A DNA stretch of 64,000 nucleotides from Utricularia gibba (lineage: Eukaryota > Streptophyta > Magnoliopsida > Lamiales > Lentibulariaceae). The notes beneath the pieces are model-generated. The model made no database searches, had not been told where the DNA came from, and saw nothing but the letters and a program-made list of their open reading frames with translations. Location: assembly GCA_002189035.1 (NCBI GenBank), contig NEEC01000023.1, positions 682,001-746,000 on the forward strand, given 5' to 3'. Of this stretch, positions 22,999 through 35,280 are shown piece by piece (position 1 is the first letter of the stretch; the number at the start of each line of letters is the position of its first letter). Made by a program: the position numbers and the translations under genes.

Positions 22999-24575
22999 CT
23001 AGCATTGGCTGCCTGGGTAGCAGACAAGGGCTCCGGCGGCTGTGGTCAGAGAGCTAACAAGTTGGGAAGGTTTGGCCCCAAGCTTGAAGCTCTGGCGTAG
23101 CTGGATGGAGCTCCAGTTCCAGACTGTACAAAGTAAGCTCCATTGAGCATTAGATCGCCATCTGATCTCCAATTCCAGTTCTTCCAATCGGCCGCGCCGC
23201 CGTCTGCTCTCCTCGTTACCTGAACGGAACCCGATCGTAAATTGGCACTACGTCATAGTAATGAATGTTGGAGAGAACAAAGAGAATGGCTTACTTCCTT
23301 GGTGAAGGGTTGAACGAGGCAAGGAATCTGTTCCCCTGGCTGAGGATGGTGGGCTCTGCACTCCCGCCGATAGCATACATTTCCCAGCGAGTGTAATCGT
23401 TGTTCACAACATGGAAGTATCCATGCCTGCACCTGAAATAAGATAAAACCAGATGTATTGCATCCTTTCCTTTCCAGCAACAGTTATTCCCCAGGGTTCT
23501 TGTTTGTTGTACCTGGGCATCCTCTGCGAGAGCTTCTCATCAAAATGGTTGAACGCTATGGTAGCTTGCATTTGCTTATCCTTGACGTAAGTGTCGCTGT
23601 GTCCCAACAGCATGACCTTGTCATGATCGGTGAAATGGTTGTTCGAGATCGTCAAGGCGGTAGACCCCATGATGGCATCGATGAGGCCGTCGGCGGATCT
23701 CGCGAGGGAGTTATGGTCCACCCAGACATGGCTGGATCCAAAGATCGAGATCGCATCCCCATCAGCGATGGTCCTCCACCCGTAGTGAGACGGCGAGCTT
23801 CTGACCATGGCATTTCCGGTCGGCACACAATCGTGGACATGCAGGCCGTGGATGATGACATGGGATATGAACTGTATGGTGATGCATGCTCCGTACGCGA
23901 TGTGCACATTTGCGCCGCGACCGTCGATTGTCTTGAAGCTGTTCATGATCAGTTCCTGCTTCAGGGTGATGACCATGTCTCGCTCGAATATGATCCACAG
24001 GGGCTCGTCCTGGATGACGGCATGACGGAGCGTCCCAGGTCGGGGCTCACCGGGTCGTCGTCGCTCGGATCCGTGACAACGTAGTACCGGCCATCGCGAC
24101 CGCCGATGGCGTTTCGACCGAAGCCGATCGCGCAATCGGCGAGCAGCTTCCTGTTGTTGTGCCAGTTGGGATCGCACCTCCAACAGTCATCGATCGGGTT
24201 CCCTGTTCCACAGGAGAAGTATCCCAGCTTCCGCCTCTGCGTGGCGTTTCTTCTAGCCCTGCGTCATCGAACACACGGGAGATTTTAAATCCTCTGTCAT
24301 GTTTTCTATCGGGTTCAATCCACAGCACTTACATTTCTAGATTCACCATCTTTGCGACTCTTTCTTGATCTTGATGGTTGGCGGATCTCTGCAACGCCTC
24401 TTGCTCGCAACCTCTGAGAAGACAGACAAATGGAAAACACAAGGTTCAGCTGTATGACATCGGATTCTATCATTCGATGAAAAGGAGCATTTCTAACACG
24501 CAGTTACCCGAATTTCGTTGCAAGAAGAAGAACAAAGAGCAAGGAGAGGTATCTAGAGGAACACCACTGCCTCAT
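22999..24575 (-). CDS. Pectate lyase (PL1 family), secreted, with three apparent missing bases
   Basis: Cleaves de-esterified homogalacturonan in the cell wall by Ca-dependent beta-elimination. Exons: 24508-24575 (signal peptide [20 protein letters not shown]), 24333-24413, 23513-24258, 23295-23432, 22999-23219. Landmarks: [56 protein letters not shown] (Ca ligands), [31 protein letters not shown] (catalytic RxPxxR), [32 protein letters not shown]. The frame breaks at 24034-24036, 23307-23309 and 23076-23079; one extra G/C at each restores [23 protein letters not shown] and [11 protein letters not shown]. With all three restored the length is a multiple of three, about 418 residues, normal for the family. 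Confidence 0.9.
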
Positions 24576-26246
24576 TGTTTCTGAGAGTTCAGTCTGTTCT
24601 ATTGTGCTCTACATTCCCATTCCTTGTGTGTATATATATAAAAAGAGGAGCTGGAAGAGGCTGTATGTAGAGGCGAGCGTGATAGCGAAGTCGGGAGCAA
24701 GGACAGACAAATGGGAGCGGACGAGGAAGATGCACGAGCAGCTGATGTGATTCTGTTCCCTGATTTTGTGACTACTTGCATGGAGAAGAAATATCCCTTG
24801 TATGTTTTTTTTTTCTCCATCTGATAAAAAAATATATTTTCAAGCAAAAAAATGTTTTTTTTTTTCTGGACATACGGAACTGCCACTTGGAAAAGCAAGC
24901 CATGTGTAGACAATTAATTGGTTTCGGTGGGGACACCCCGCAGCGAGTTTGTAAGTTGCAACCGTAACTGCTGCCGCCATCAATAGTTTTATGCCTTGTC
25001 GCACGTGCTACTGTCGGCCCACCACGTGGCAGACGTATATATGACGTCATCAACTGGCAATGGTTTATGAAGAGGATGCTTTGTAAATAATCAAATATCG
25101 CAGAAAATTTTTACCCTCTTATAAATTGTTTGTGCGAATTTTTATAGTCCGACATTAAATTATTGGAAAATTCATTAATTGTTTCAAATAATGATCACCA
25201 TACGCAATTTTGGAAAAGATTAGGTATGCATTAGCAATATGCCGTTCATGGGTTTCAGAAAGTGGTTTTATTTTATATAATAAAAAAACACGTTTTTGTA
25301 GACAAATAATAAAATAATGGGATATTTCATAAATGCATTCCAACGTAACGGATTTCTGTTGTTGGACAAAGCAGACTGATTCGAGGAGCCGTAGACATAC
25401 ATACCACTCACGTTGTCACGGTCCAAAAAACAACTCGCGACACAGTGCAGTGCACCCATTCGGACACGCGGTGTCCACCCCTCCCAACATTTAAATCATA
25501 GAAGTTATTACACATTACTCGAATGCCAGACGCTTGTGTTTGATTGATGCGTATAATCCCAAGCTTGAAATTTCGAGCACAGATGAATTCTATTTTTTAA
25601 TATTTCATAAATTTCAAAACCGAAGAAATTTAAAAACGCTTATCATTTTTAAAAAAGATGGAGAAATCTGCTTTTTATTTTATTACATGAATTTCTTGAA
25701 AAGTAATTATCAAGAAATAGAATTAAAAATAATCTTAATCAAAATCAAATAATACTTTTAAATAGAGCTACATTATTATTTTTAATTGTATTTAAATGCA
25801 TTTTTTGAATTATAGTAAACTATTTTTTTTAATAAAAATAATTTCAATCCAAGATTTATCAAAATTAAAACTTTGTTAAAATCACATACTATCAAGATGA
25901 CCTTTTTGTTTTAATTTTGCAGGGAATCAAATGCTCTCGGTTTTTATTGGGTTGGGCTCTTGGCTTTCGCGTAAAACCAGGTTAATATTGCCCATTATAG
26001 AGGAGTATTTAAACTATTTTTAAAATGCATAATTAAAATTTTATTTCTAGAGCGGAATTGAGTAAAAGGCGTTTCTGCTCGGTGCTGGTGTTCTCTGTTA
26101 CCATTCTGTTTTCCTGGGAAAAGATATTCAGCGGAGGAGACCGTTCTTACCGGCGACCGAGTTCGTGCCTGTGACGCTTCTATCTCAGTTTCCGATTCGC
26201 TGATTTCCGGAAAAGGCTCCGGGACTTCACAATCTGGAAAGGGAAG
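24576..26246. other. Intergenic: pectate lyase and SPC3 promoters
   Basis: A TATATATATAAAA stretch at about 24631-24644 is the likely TATA region for the pectate lyase (minus strand). GCACGTGC and CACGTGG G-boxes lie at about 25001-25030. 25540-25920 is AT-rich and empty. Confidence 0.45.
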
Positions 26247-27285
26247 ATGCATTCCTTTGCTTACAGAGCCAACGCTCTGCTCACTTTCTCCCTCACTGTT
26301 CTCGCGCTAATGTGCGCCATGGCATCGTTCTCGGACAATTTCAATTCGCCGTCTCCCACTTCAGAAGTCCAGGTAAACTATAATTTCTGATTTTGAAATC
26401 TTGTTCATGGTTGGTTCTTTTACCCCTTTAATAACCCTAAGCAATTGCATTGTTAAGGTACTGAATTTCAATTGGTTCCAGAAAAGACCGGATGGTGACG
26501 ACGAGGTAACTCATCCGATAAACTTTTGGGATTTTTACGGTTCTTATGAGTTTATTCTGTATTTCTTCAAGCTGTGAGCCATGGACGTGCAAACTTGATT
26601 ATTAGATCATCAGACATAGCTGGGTACTTGTTGATGGCTTATTCTCTGCAGGTCAGCCTGACACTGAATGTATCAGCAAACTTGCAGTCCCTTTTCACAT
26701 GGAACACGAAACAGGTTTTTTTTTTTTTCACGTTTCGTGAAAGCCATTTCCTCATTTTGTTCTCCCAGTCTAAATTTTATCTGGGGATGAACTTGCTTGC
26801 GTAATGATAATCATGCATTAAAAACCTTTGTGCTATTTGCAGGTTTTTGTATTTTTAGCGGCTGAGTATGAAACTCATAAGAATGCCCTCAATCAGGTAT
26901 AATGAATCAGGTGTTCATTGTATCTGTGAGCTCTGCACTAGTTGGGTTTTGATTCCGTTGGAAATTGTGATGCATTTTTACAGGTGTCTTTGTGGGATGG
27001 CATTATACCTTCCAAAGAGCATGCAATATTTGCGATTCACACTAATAACAAGTATCGATTCGTGGATCAAGTCAGTGCCTCCATCCATCTCTGCTATTCT
27101 TTTAGTGCTGTAGCTATTTCTGATTTTTTTTTTTCATTCTTTTTTCGACAAATGTTTAGGGTAGTAACCTGCGCGGAAAGGGCTTCAACTTGACTTTGCA
27201 CTGGCATGTCATGCCCAAGACGGGAAAGATGTCTGCAGATAAGATAGTTATGACTGGTTTCCATCTGCCTGATGACTACAGATGA
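26247..27285 (+). CDS. SPCS3: Signal peptidase complex subunit 3 (SPC22/23)
   Basis: ER membrane subunit of the signal peptidase complex, single-pass type II with a lumenal domain. Six exons (26247-26372, 26458-26505, 26652-26714, 26843-26896, 26984-27070, 27160-27285) total 504 bases, 167 residues, all joins in phase 0. [20 protein letters not shown] gives the N-terminal membrane segment; [43 protein letters not shown] and [14 protein letters not shown] are the family signature. Length matches Arabidopsis. Confidence 0.96.
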
Positions 27286-27677
27286 GAAGAACTTTGCGTA
27301 GAGAATTCATTGCTAGGTTGGCCGCCTTGTTTGGTGAATGGAATCAAAACTTGCACTGCATGTTACTTTCATATTTGCACTTGAGGAAATTTGTGATGAG
27401 GCATTGCAGTTAAAGGCGTTTGCATGTAGACTACCCAAAGGCGGGGAGTATCCCAAAATGCAAAGCTCTTGGTAAAATCGTTCAAATGACTGTTCAAAGG
27501 ATCAAAAGAACAGGTAATCTATTTCTTCACTGCCCGTAGAAACTGATGAATCAACAAGACAGATCACAAGCATGCATAGCGGACAACACCGGCATGCCAC
27601 ACCAGAAACAAAGGCTTGATTTCTACCTTATTTTACAAACCAACGAGACACACATGCGTAGGAACAGAGTGTTGAGG
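27286..27677. other. Spacer between convergent SPC3 and EF-hand/TPR genes
   Basis: 3' untranslated regions only; no gene seen. Confidence 0.5.
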
Positions 27678-30080
27678 CTAAGAGACGCTTTTGGAGGAGC
27701 CAAACCAGAAACATTTGTCTTTCATGGCTTCTGCATGATTTCCGTATTCTTTGAATATGAACTCATCTTGCGTGGAAGCTGAAGAGGGAACTTTTCCTTC
27801 GCAGTAACACTGACTGCACAAGCTGAAGTGTGATTTAGTCTCCTTGAAGCGCAGACCGATGATGGGGTACCGACATGTAGCACAAACATGTCTGTCATGG
27901 CGGATTCTGTCGCACATCTCGAGTTTCACCAGGGTGGACAGAATGCTGAAGCCCCATTCTTCATCGTCAAACATTGTGACGAACTCGGGCGCAGTGATCA
28001 ACCTGTCATCTGTTTCTCCCCGTACTTCGAGCATTTCGCTATTCCCAGGGAGGGAGTGTAAATAGCCCTCAACAGTTTGATGTAACCTTGGGCCTCGGAT
28101 TTCTGAATCTGTGAGCTGCCTTCATTCACAGCGCGCCAAGCAAGGGAGTCGTATGCTGCTTGCTTCCTTTTCTCCACAGTGCCACCGCAGAGAGGGCGAT
28201 AACCGCAAAAAGCATGCCTAAATCTACCCTGCCCGACTCTGAATCGTCCAACACAGACAAGATCTTCTGGTTTATAGCTCTGATGGCTCCTACAAAAGTT
28301 TCAGGCTTCAAAAAAGACAGCAGCTTGCGAAGCACCTCCTCCAATGAAGCCTTGCGTATTGACTTCTCAGGTATACCACGACCCGAATAAGACACTGGCA
28401 CCTCTGTTTCCCTCATTTCCTTCTTTACAAGCTCAATATCACAGCGGTTTAGTCTAGTGACCCTCTGGAAGGCTCTGACCTCCAATGCCAGAGCCAGTAC
28501 TTGTCTCAACGAGGTTTTCTCACCAGAGGTTTTAAATCTCGATGCATCCACGGTAACAAATGCTGGCTCAACATTGCCATTCCCACTTCTCCTGGATTTT
28601 CTCCTCTGCAAATGTTTCAAGTGTGATATGGTGTCATGCAGTTCTACCCGGTTCGTCATTTTTAGAGCTTCCTTCAGAGCTTTCTTCACTTCCTCAGTTT
28701 CTCCTGCTCCTAATGATGAGACTGCCTTGTTCAGCTGTGCTCTCCAATGGTTTGGCCACACAGCCAGAACTCTAGTATACATCTCTGAGGCGCGTTGATA
28801 CCTACCCATATCCATGTACAGCCCACCCAAATTGTACAGTGCATCAGCATGCCCAGGTTTCAGATCAATGGCCTTCTGGAACTCTTTGATCGCGTTTTCG
28901 TCGTCTCCCATGGCATGCAAAGCGGAAGCCAAATCGCAGTGTGCATCTGCATAATCATTCTTCATGTAAATAGCCTCCTCTAAGGCCTTGACAGCAGCCT
29001 TGTACTCACCAACACCAAACAGAGCACTGCCCAGAAGCTTCAGAGCCCTGAAATGCGTGGGGCACAAGATGGCGGCTTCTCTGTAGTGCTCACAAGCACT
29101 CAGCACCATACCTTCACCTTCAAGTGCAATTCCCAAGTTTACATGAATCTGAGGCAGCAGATATGCCCACTGAGTACCACCGGTCTCTGCAGCATACAAA
29201 GCCTGTTGGAACTCAGCCTTGGCTTCAGTGTGCCTCCCAAGAACATATAAACAATTACCAGCTCTGAAATGTGGCTTCACGTCTGATGGATTCAACTCAC
29301 AGGCCCTCTTGAAGCACACCAAAGCTTCCTTATACAGATAATGTTCATATAACATGCGCCCCATGGCCATCTGTCCATCAAGAGCCTCTGCTCTTACTGG
29401 TGCTCGATCGGCTCTCGATCTCAAGACTCCCAATTCCTTCACAAAACTAGCATAATCAGCTCCAGACTCATCCCAAACGAACCTATTTTCTGAAGTTTCA
29501 GTAGATGGACCGAAATCCCTGGACCACCCTGGATCGGAAAAGGCATCTGAATTATCATTCTTTATCTTCCCATCCTTCATATGCTTTGTCCGCAGCCTCT
29601 TAATCAGAATCTCGAGATCATCAACAAGCTTCCATGTGTCATCAAACACAATGCCATGGTTAGGAGAAGCGGCCCACGCAGCCGTACGCTGGTCCTTGTG
29701 AGGTTCCACTGCATTTTCATCTACAATTGATGACGAGGATGCTGCCTCTTCTGATGCTCCAGATATACCAATCTTGTCTTCCAGCGGCTTAAGCTCCAAG
29801 CCGAGAGCATCAAAATCTCGGTCCACATCACCGGCTCCATCGTCATAAGTTCGAAGGAGGCCCTCAAAAGTGAGCCCCTTTTCGGCATCGATGAATCCCC
29901 GTAGGTTCGAAAAACTTCGTCAAGAATGGCGCTTATTTGCTCGTTGCTGAATTTCACCCTGGGGTTGACCGCCACCACCAGCGCGGCCATCTCCTCCCGG
30001 TTAAGGCCACCATCCCTGTTGGAATCGAATTGTTGGAAAATTCTCTTCACCTTCTCCGATCTGCTTCCACGAGTTGTCAT
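27678..30080 (-). CDS. EF-hand and tetratricopeptide-repeat protein (At1g05150/At2g32450 type), three apparent missing bases
   Basis: Intronless. The start MTTRGSRSEKVKRIFQQFD at 30080 matches the Arabidopsis homologues; the upstream in-frame ATG at 30137 is less likely. An EF-hand (FDSNRDGGLNREEM) is followed by a linker and TPRs (MGRMLYEHYLYKEALVCFKRA, KPHFRAGNCLYVLGRHTEA, IHVNLGIALEGEG, LYNLGGLYMDMGRYQRA), then a C-terminal domain with a CxxC pair (HVCATCRYPIIG, FSLCSQCY) resembling a ZZ-type zinc module. The frame is broken at 29897-29900 (RTYG then EFIDAEKGLTFEGL), 28194-28196 (VIAPLCGGT) and 28044-28046 (SLGNSEMLEVRGE); one base each restores about 801 residues. Function unknown; a Ca-responsive scaffold is a guess from domains. 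Confidence 0.88.
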
Positions 30081-30852
30081 ATTGCTCTTCAACCCCCTAA
30101 TCGCTTCTAGGGCTTCAAACCAACCAATGTAGTGCAAAATCGAAGCCTTCAGGGAGTAATTGATTTGGGGATAGGAAATGAAGAAGAAAAAGCAGGGAAA
30201 TCAGGGCGGAAGATTTGAAAGCCAATTACCCCCAAATCCAATCGCAAAGCCCTTGTAGAAATATCAAAAATTGCCATTTCGTTGAAACGAAAAAAAAAAA
30301 AAACAAAAGGGTAATCAGAGAGTTCGTCGACAGGGGAAATTCGAAATGAACGCAAAGGGCTTAAATTGGAATCGAAATACCCAGATGCTCGATCCCAAAA
30401 AGACGAAGAACAACTGGAATGAAGAATATACCCCCAAAAAAGATGGAAACTTTCGAACTGGCAGGAGCAGATAGATGAGAAAATTGATGAGATGCTTCCC
30501 TGGCACACCGGAGTACCTCCAAGTTGAAGTGGGTGGTGCCGAAGCGGAAATTCCAAGGCACTGTAGGGTGTGAGGAACCAAATGAAGGCGTGGGCCACAA
30601 GGATACAACTAGGCTCACATTTATTCCACCAAGTAACACGAATCTCTATTCCTTCTTCTGCTCATTTTTTGTGTTGTGTTCTATTCAATTCCAACTGATA
30701 ACAGAAGCCTTGTAACTGCTATATTTCAATCTTCATTGATCGGCCCGGGTTTTAAAAACATCAGAAATGATCAAGACTCCAGTTTAAAATTGCTTACAAA
30801 AATTATCACAGGATGTATACATTGAGGATAAAGGACCAGAAACACATCAAAA
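30081..30852. promoter_or_regulatory. Leader/promoter of the EF-hand/TPR gene and DPH5 3' flank
   Basis: The 149- and 97-codon minus frames here are hydrophobic, lack motifs and lie upstream of the conserved start, so they are read as leader or intron sequence. TTTTTGTG-rich 30650-30720 belongs to the 5' flank. Confidence 0.4.
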
Positions 30853-32268
30853 TCACTCATTTTCTTTGCACTTGTGGAGTGCGTAGAACTCCAGCATTTC
30901 TTCTTCCAGAGGGTGAGTTTCACCAACAATGACCAGGCAATGCAACGGCGGGCCAAAGTCCACATCCAGAAGCTCCTTCATCTTGCCGGAAACTATCCTC
31001 TGATCCTCCGAACCTATCCGTGCGAGCCCAACACAATTGGTGTCTTCATTATACACTGCAGTAATGGACAGGCCATGAGCATTAAGGTTTTAAATCATCT
31101 GCTTTACCACTGGAACCATGCTACCTGCTTTCCTATTATTTTCTTCCACCTCTAACAGTTGTTGTATTGCAGTTTGTATTGTCATAAACCTTGGGGTTTC
31201 GTATACCTTTTTCCCTCTGAAAGTCAAATTATAAAGGAGAATGTGTAAATGTTACACAGATGCAGGAGGAGAGTGAGTTATTTTGTGATGACACTCGTGA
31301 ACTTCAATGCTTACCTGCACAATGACTCTAGCGAAGGCTCCTTCACTCGTATATCTGGTTCAGAAAAGCTGCCCAGTGAGACTTGCATCTACATGTTACT
31401 ATATGTGCATTGAACTTTACCTAAGAGGCAGAGAGTGTGCAATCCCTGAGCCCTGTTCCATTTTATCCTATCATAAAAACTATCAGGCCTCCATGATTCT
31501 GTGAAGAAGGGAATGGAAACAGCCTCCCCAAAGCGATAGAGCTGCAGGCCACACACCCCGACTGCATTCATAACTGATGCATTGTGCACCACTTTAACAT
31601 CCACTCCCAGCTTCTTCGCTCGGACGACAAGGTCAGTGTGTGTGGTAGCTCTGCAATTGATCTTGAAGTTAGAACAGACTGTTCAACAAAAACCAGCAAG
31701 CACAGAGCGTTTCAGGTGTGCAGAAAATCACTATCGTTTAAACAGTGTTTTGTTACAGTATCATGAGACTAAGATGATTTTCTTATTTGCCTATGAAATT
31801 AAGCTGAATTACCTAATCTGATCAACAAAAACAAAACACAACACATCAAAACACTAAAGTTAAACTGATTCAAGCAGAACTAAAGGCGCACCGTACCCGA
31901 AAGGATCACCAACAACCAAAAATGCCACATCGGAAGACCGGGCTTCCACGAGCATGCCATCAGATTTTTCCTCAACAAACTCCCTGTCCGCAACAACTAA
32001 TGGCTGCCCATAAAGCTTTTCCTGTAGATATTCATAAAGATCGAACCTTTATACAGAAAATAAGTTCACAAAACACAGTAAGTTGGCAATTCAGGAAACA
32101 AGAAACAGATGGAGGTACCAAAGTGGAAAGCGCATCAGGGACGAGACCAAAGGAGAGAAGAGAAGTATAAGCCTCAATGTAGACCTTGCTGCATTTCTTG
32201 ATTGCTTCAAGTCCTCTCAAAGTTATATCCTTCTCATCACCCAACCCCAATCCAATAACATACAACAT
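30853..32268 (-). CDS. DPH5: Diphthine methyl ester synthase
   Basis: SAM-dependent methyltransferase of the diphthamide pathway; it methylates the modified histidine of eEF2 in the cytosol. First exon 32119-32268 encodes [19 protein letters not shown], the family start. Following exons: [18 protein letters not shown], the SAM-binding [94 protein letters not shown], and [20 protein letters not shown] to the end at 30853. All joins are canonical and no frame break was found. Divergent from AP2S with 381 bases between start codons. Confidence 0.95.
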
Positions 32269-32649
32269 TCTCCAAAACCCTAATCCTGAGTCCAAAATCG
32301 GATTCAAGCATAAACCTCCTTCCCGAACCGAAAGGAAAAGAAAGCCTATAGAGTTGGGCTCTTCGTTTAGGGCTTCATCGCTTTATGGGCCTCAATACAT
32401 CTTCACTTCAGCGATTTGAAACCCAGAACCCGTTTCACAATCAAGTGTGCCCGCAATGTTGGATTACAGCGGCCCAATGATGGATTTTGGGTGGAATACA
32501 GCGGCCCAATGTTGGATTTTGAGCTTCGTATCTTTAGGCTTGTTCATGAGCTTGTGTTCCTTCGACTGAGCAATTTGGATTGTCGTGGAGCCATTAAGGA
32601 TTGATTCCTCCCATTGTGGAGTGAAAAGGAACAAGGATCTTCTTCGATA
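32269..32649. promoter_or_regulatory. Compact bidirectional promoter of DPH5 and AP2S with a 32-base-period repeat
   Basis: Only 381 bases separate the start codons. A 24-base unit, TACAGCGGCCCAATG(A/T)TGGATTTT, occurs at 32465-32488 and 32497-32520 with one mismatch; each copy carries GGCCCA, a site II element. Further TGGGC elements occur at about 32355 and 32388. Confidence 0.6.
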
Positions 32650-33709
32650 ATGGTAAACCGTCGATTATCTGTTTCTCAATTTCTTAGCTGCGCGCTTCGA
32701 TTCGTTAGCTTCAATCTGGGGTTTTTGATGCCGCAGATCAGATTCATGCTGTTGCAGAACAGGCAGGGTAAAACTCGCCTGGCGAAATACTACATTCCTC
32801 TGGAGGAATCTGAGAAGCATAAGGTTGAGTACGAGGTAAATTTTAGCTTGTTCGGCGTCCTATCAAGGTCTCATGCTTTCCCTATTTGATGGCTTGGTCG
32901 CCACTTTTGATTTGAATTTTTGTAACTGGTGCTTCCACTGCTTCAGGTTCATCGTTTGGTTGTCAATAGAGATCCCAAATTCACCAACTTCGTTGAGGTG
33001 ATATATTCATCCTTCACAGTGTGTGCTGATATTAAGATTTTTTCCTGTCTAGCAACTCATCTCTTAGAATGTGTTGCGTCTTTTGGTCACCGTATTTGAA
33101 GTGGTGTGCTCCTTGTTTTCTTATTTGCCTTACGGTTTTTCGTTGCTGTAGATTTCATCTGGACGGTGCAGATGTCTTGTTCACTAAATGAACATTCTTG
33201 TTTTGCAGTTTCGAACCCACAAAGTTATCTACCGGAGATATGCGGGTTTATTCTTCTCACTCTGTGTAGACATCACAGACAATGAGTTGGCCTATTTGGA
33301 GAGCATACACTTGTTCGTTGAGATACTCGATCACTTTTTCAGCAACGTATGTGAACTTGATCTGGTCTTCAATTTCCACAAGGTTTGCTTCTGACAAAGG
33401 CATCTCTGTTTCGTTGTCTTAATGATTTACTCCATGGAAACTCGCTTGCTCTCTGCATCAAAAGCAGTCGAATCATCTATTCCATGCTCTTCGGATTATC
33501 TAAATCTTGTGTGTTTCCTTTCCGGTCGAAGGTGTATCTGATATTAGATGAGTTCATACTTGCTGGTGAGTTACAGGAGACCAGCAAAAAGGTATTCTTT
33601 TAGTTATCCGGGATTCTTGTTCTCTGTTCCGAGTAAATGGCTGTAAAGTGCTATGTGGAATCTGTAGGCGATAATTGAGAGAATGGGAGAGCTGGAGAAG
33701 CAAGAGTAG
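32650..33709 (+). CDS. AP2S: AP-2 complex subunit sigma
   Basis: Small subunit of the AP-2 clathrin adaptor for endocytosis at the plasma membrane. The only coding part of exon 1 is the ATG itself (32650-32652), followed at once by GTAAACC; exon 2 starts at 32737 with ATCAGATTC, giving [20 protein letters not shown] as in other plants. Further exons 32947-32997, 33209-33382, 33532-33591 and 33668-33709 encode [54 protein letters not shown] and [20 protein letters not shown]. Total 429 bases, 142 residues, normal length. Confidence 0.95.
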
Positions 33710-33914
33710 GAACATGGCATCAAACCCGATCAGGCCATCGTATCATGTAAAAAGTCGTTCACTTTTCATCTTGTTTGATAATCAAGTATTCAAAAGACCA
33801 TAGGATCCCACCTATCTGCTGTACATTGATCTGTGTCTACATCAACACTACACCTTTCATTTGCAAAACTGATGGCCGAAAACAGAAGGTGTTGGTGGTC
33901 AGGTGAACACACAG

Positions 33915-34313
33915 TTAGAAGAACCGAAAGCCCGAGTGAAACGAGGGGTGGTAATGAGCCATGATCAGCAACAGCAGCAGCACCAGAATCAGAGGCACAG
34001 CCGTGCTCCAGTCCTCTGGGGTCGTCTCCTGCAGCTCAGGCAACACCCCCATGTTGTACTGGACACATCTACGGCGGAGGGCCACCGCGCTGGACAGCAG
34101 AATCACTACCAGCGGCAGCAGAATGAGGCCGGTCTTGATTCCCGTCCTCTTACTCTCAATTCGTTCTTGGAACTCCAGGGAGGATGCCAAGTACAGCAAA
34201 GCTATCAACAGCAGGGAGAACACGAGCAGTGGCAACGGCGGCGGAGATATGGAGGCGAGGGCCTGGTCTCTCCAGCTTATGCCCGACGTTCTCCCTCCCA
34301 AGAACCACCCCAT
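33915..34313 (-). CDS. Small plant membrane protein of unknown function
   Basis: 132 residues. MGWFLGGRTSGISWRDQ, then three hydrophobic segments: about residues 30-45 (PLLVFSLLLIALLYLA), 62-77 (GLILLPLVVILLSSAV) and 108-121 (VPLILVLLLLLIM). The charged loop between the first two is EFQERIESKRTG. A TATA-like TTTATATT on the minus strand (34352-34359) lies about 40 bases above the ATG at 34313, so the in-frame ATG at 34373 is upstream of it and rejected. Intronless. I recognise it only as a generic multi-pass protein. Confidence 0.7.
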   Translation of the reverse strand: MGWFLGGRTSGISWRDQALASISPPPLPLLVFSLLLIALLYLASSLEFQERIESKRTGIKTGLILLPLVVILLSSAVALRRRCVQYNMGVLPELQETTPEDWSTAVPLILVLLLLLIMAHYHPSFHSGFRFF

Positions 34314-35280
34314 TTCTTCTTCGCGGGATGTGGAAAGAGATGCGGCGTGTGAATATAAAGGCTGACGTCTCATGGGAATAACTACTTTCTCAAATGGAAT
34401 ATTTATCCCGATGGCTCTATATTCGAATCCCGGTTCCCAGTGCAGGCGTGTCTGACCTTGAACATGACACGTGGACGCCTGGAAGTTCTCAATAGCGAGC
34501 CAAACCCAAAATTTCTCACTGGGCTTCTGCTTTACCTACGCTACGCATCCCCCCTGCGAATAGCGCAGGGTACGGTCCGGGCCGGGCCCCAATACGGGCC
34601 TGGGCACGCGGGCCATCAAAAAATTATTAACAGTTCGGTCGGTTTACTTTTTTAAAAAAAAAAAAGAATCAACATATAATTATTATTTTGATATATAAAA
34701 ATATATTAATGACTATTTAATTACACATTTGTGGGTTATTAAATTTACTCAAATTACAATGAAAAAAAACAAGGGTAAAACTCGAAAAATTGAACCCAAG
34801 ATAATGAATTAGCTTCCGTTTGATTCATTAGTCAGGACGGTTTATATTGAGGAAGAAACATGCCCACCTCAAATGTAAAAGCAGCCATTCTATTTTCTAC
34901 CATGTTTCCATGTATATATATATTTATTAATTGGAGGTGGATTAGAAGTCAAGTACCGGAGATGGGCACAGCGGATCTCCTTTGCATACAAATAGAAACT
35001 ATTTTGTGGCATGGCGCGGGAGGGCAGACAAAGAGTCCCGAAGAATAAAAACCCTAAAGGAGGGGGACTCCTCGCCTCGCCCAGGCGACACGTGGCAAGC
35101 ACAACTCCGCCTCTAAAACGAAACGAAATTACGCAAAATCTCATCCAATCCACTTCCACTACGCCCCCCCAACTCTTTCCATCTTCTTCTCTCTTCTGCA
35201 GTTTTCTCTCTCGATTTGCCGCCAGTTGAAGAATCCTGCTTCCGCTGAATCCTGAGGGAGGGAGGGGCGCTTCGAAGAGA
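34314..35280. other. Intergenic; GC-rich patch and upstream region of the EAR gene
   Basis: 34555-34620 is a GC-rich patch with several GGGCC/GGCCC words. 34650-34760 is AT-rich. CACGTGGC at about 35090 is a G-box; 35150-35220 is CT-rich leader for the gene at 35281. The 207-codon minus frame here is the shadow of that leader and first exon. Confidence 0.45.

Noticed and set aside
23458-24084. 208-codon plus-strand frame
   Set aside because: Shadow of the pectate lyase main exon on the other strand.
30149-30598. 149-codon hydrophobic minus-strand frame upstream of the EF-hand/TPR gene
   Set aside because: Lies above the conserved start, has no family features and is made of CT-rich leader sequence; two overlapping frames look equally good.
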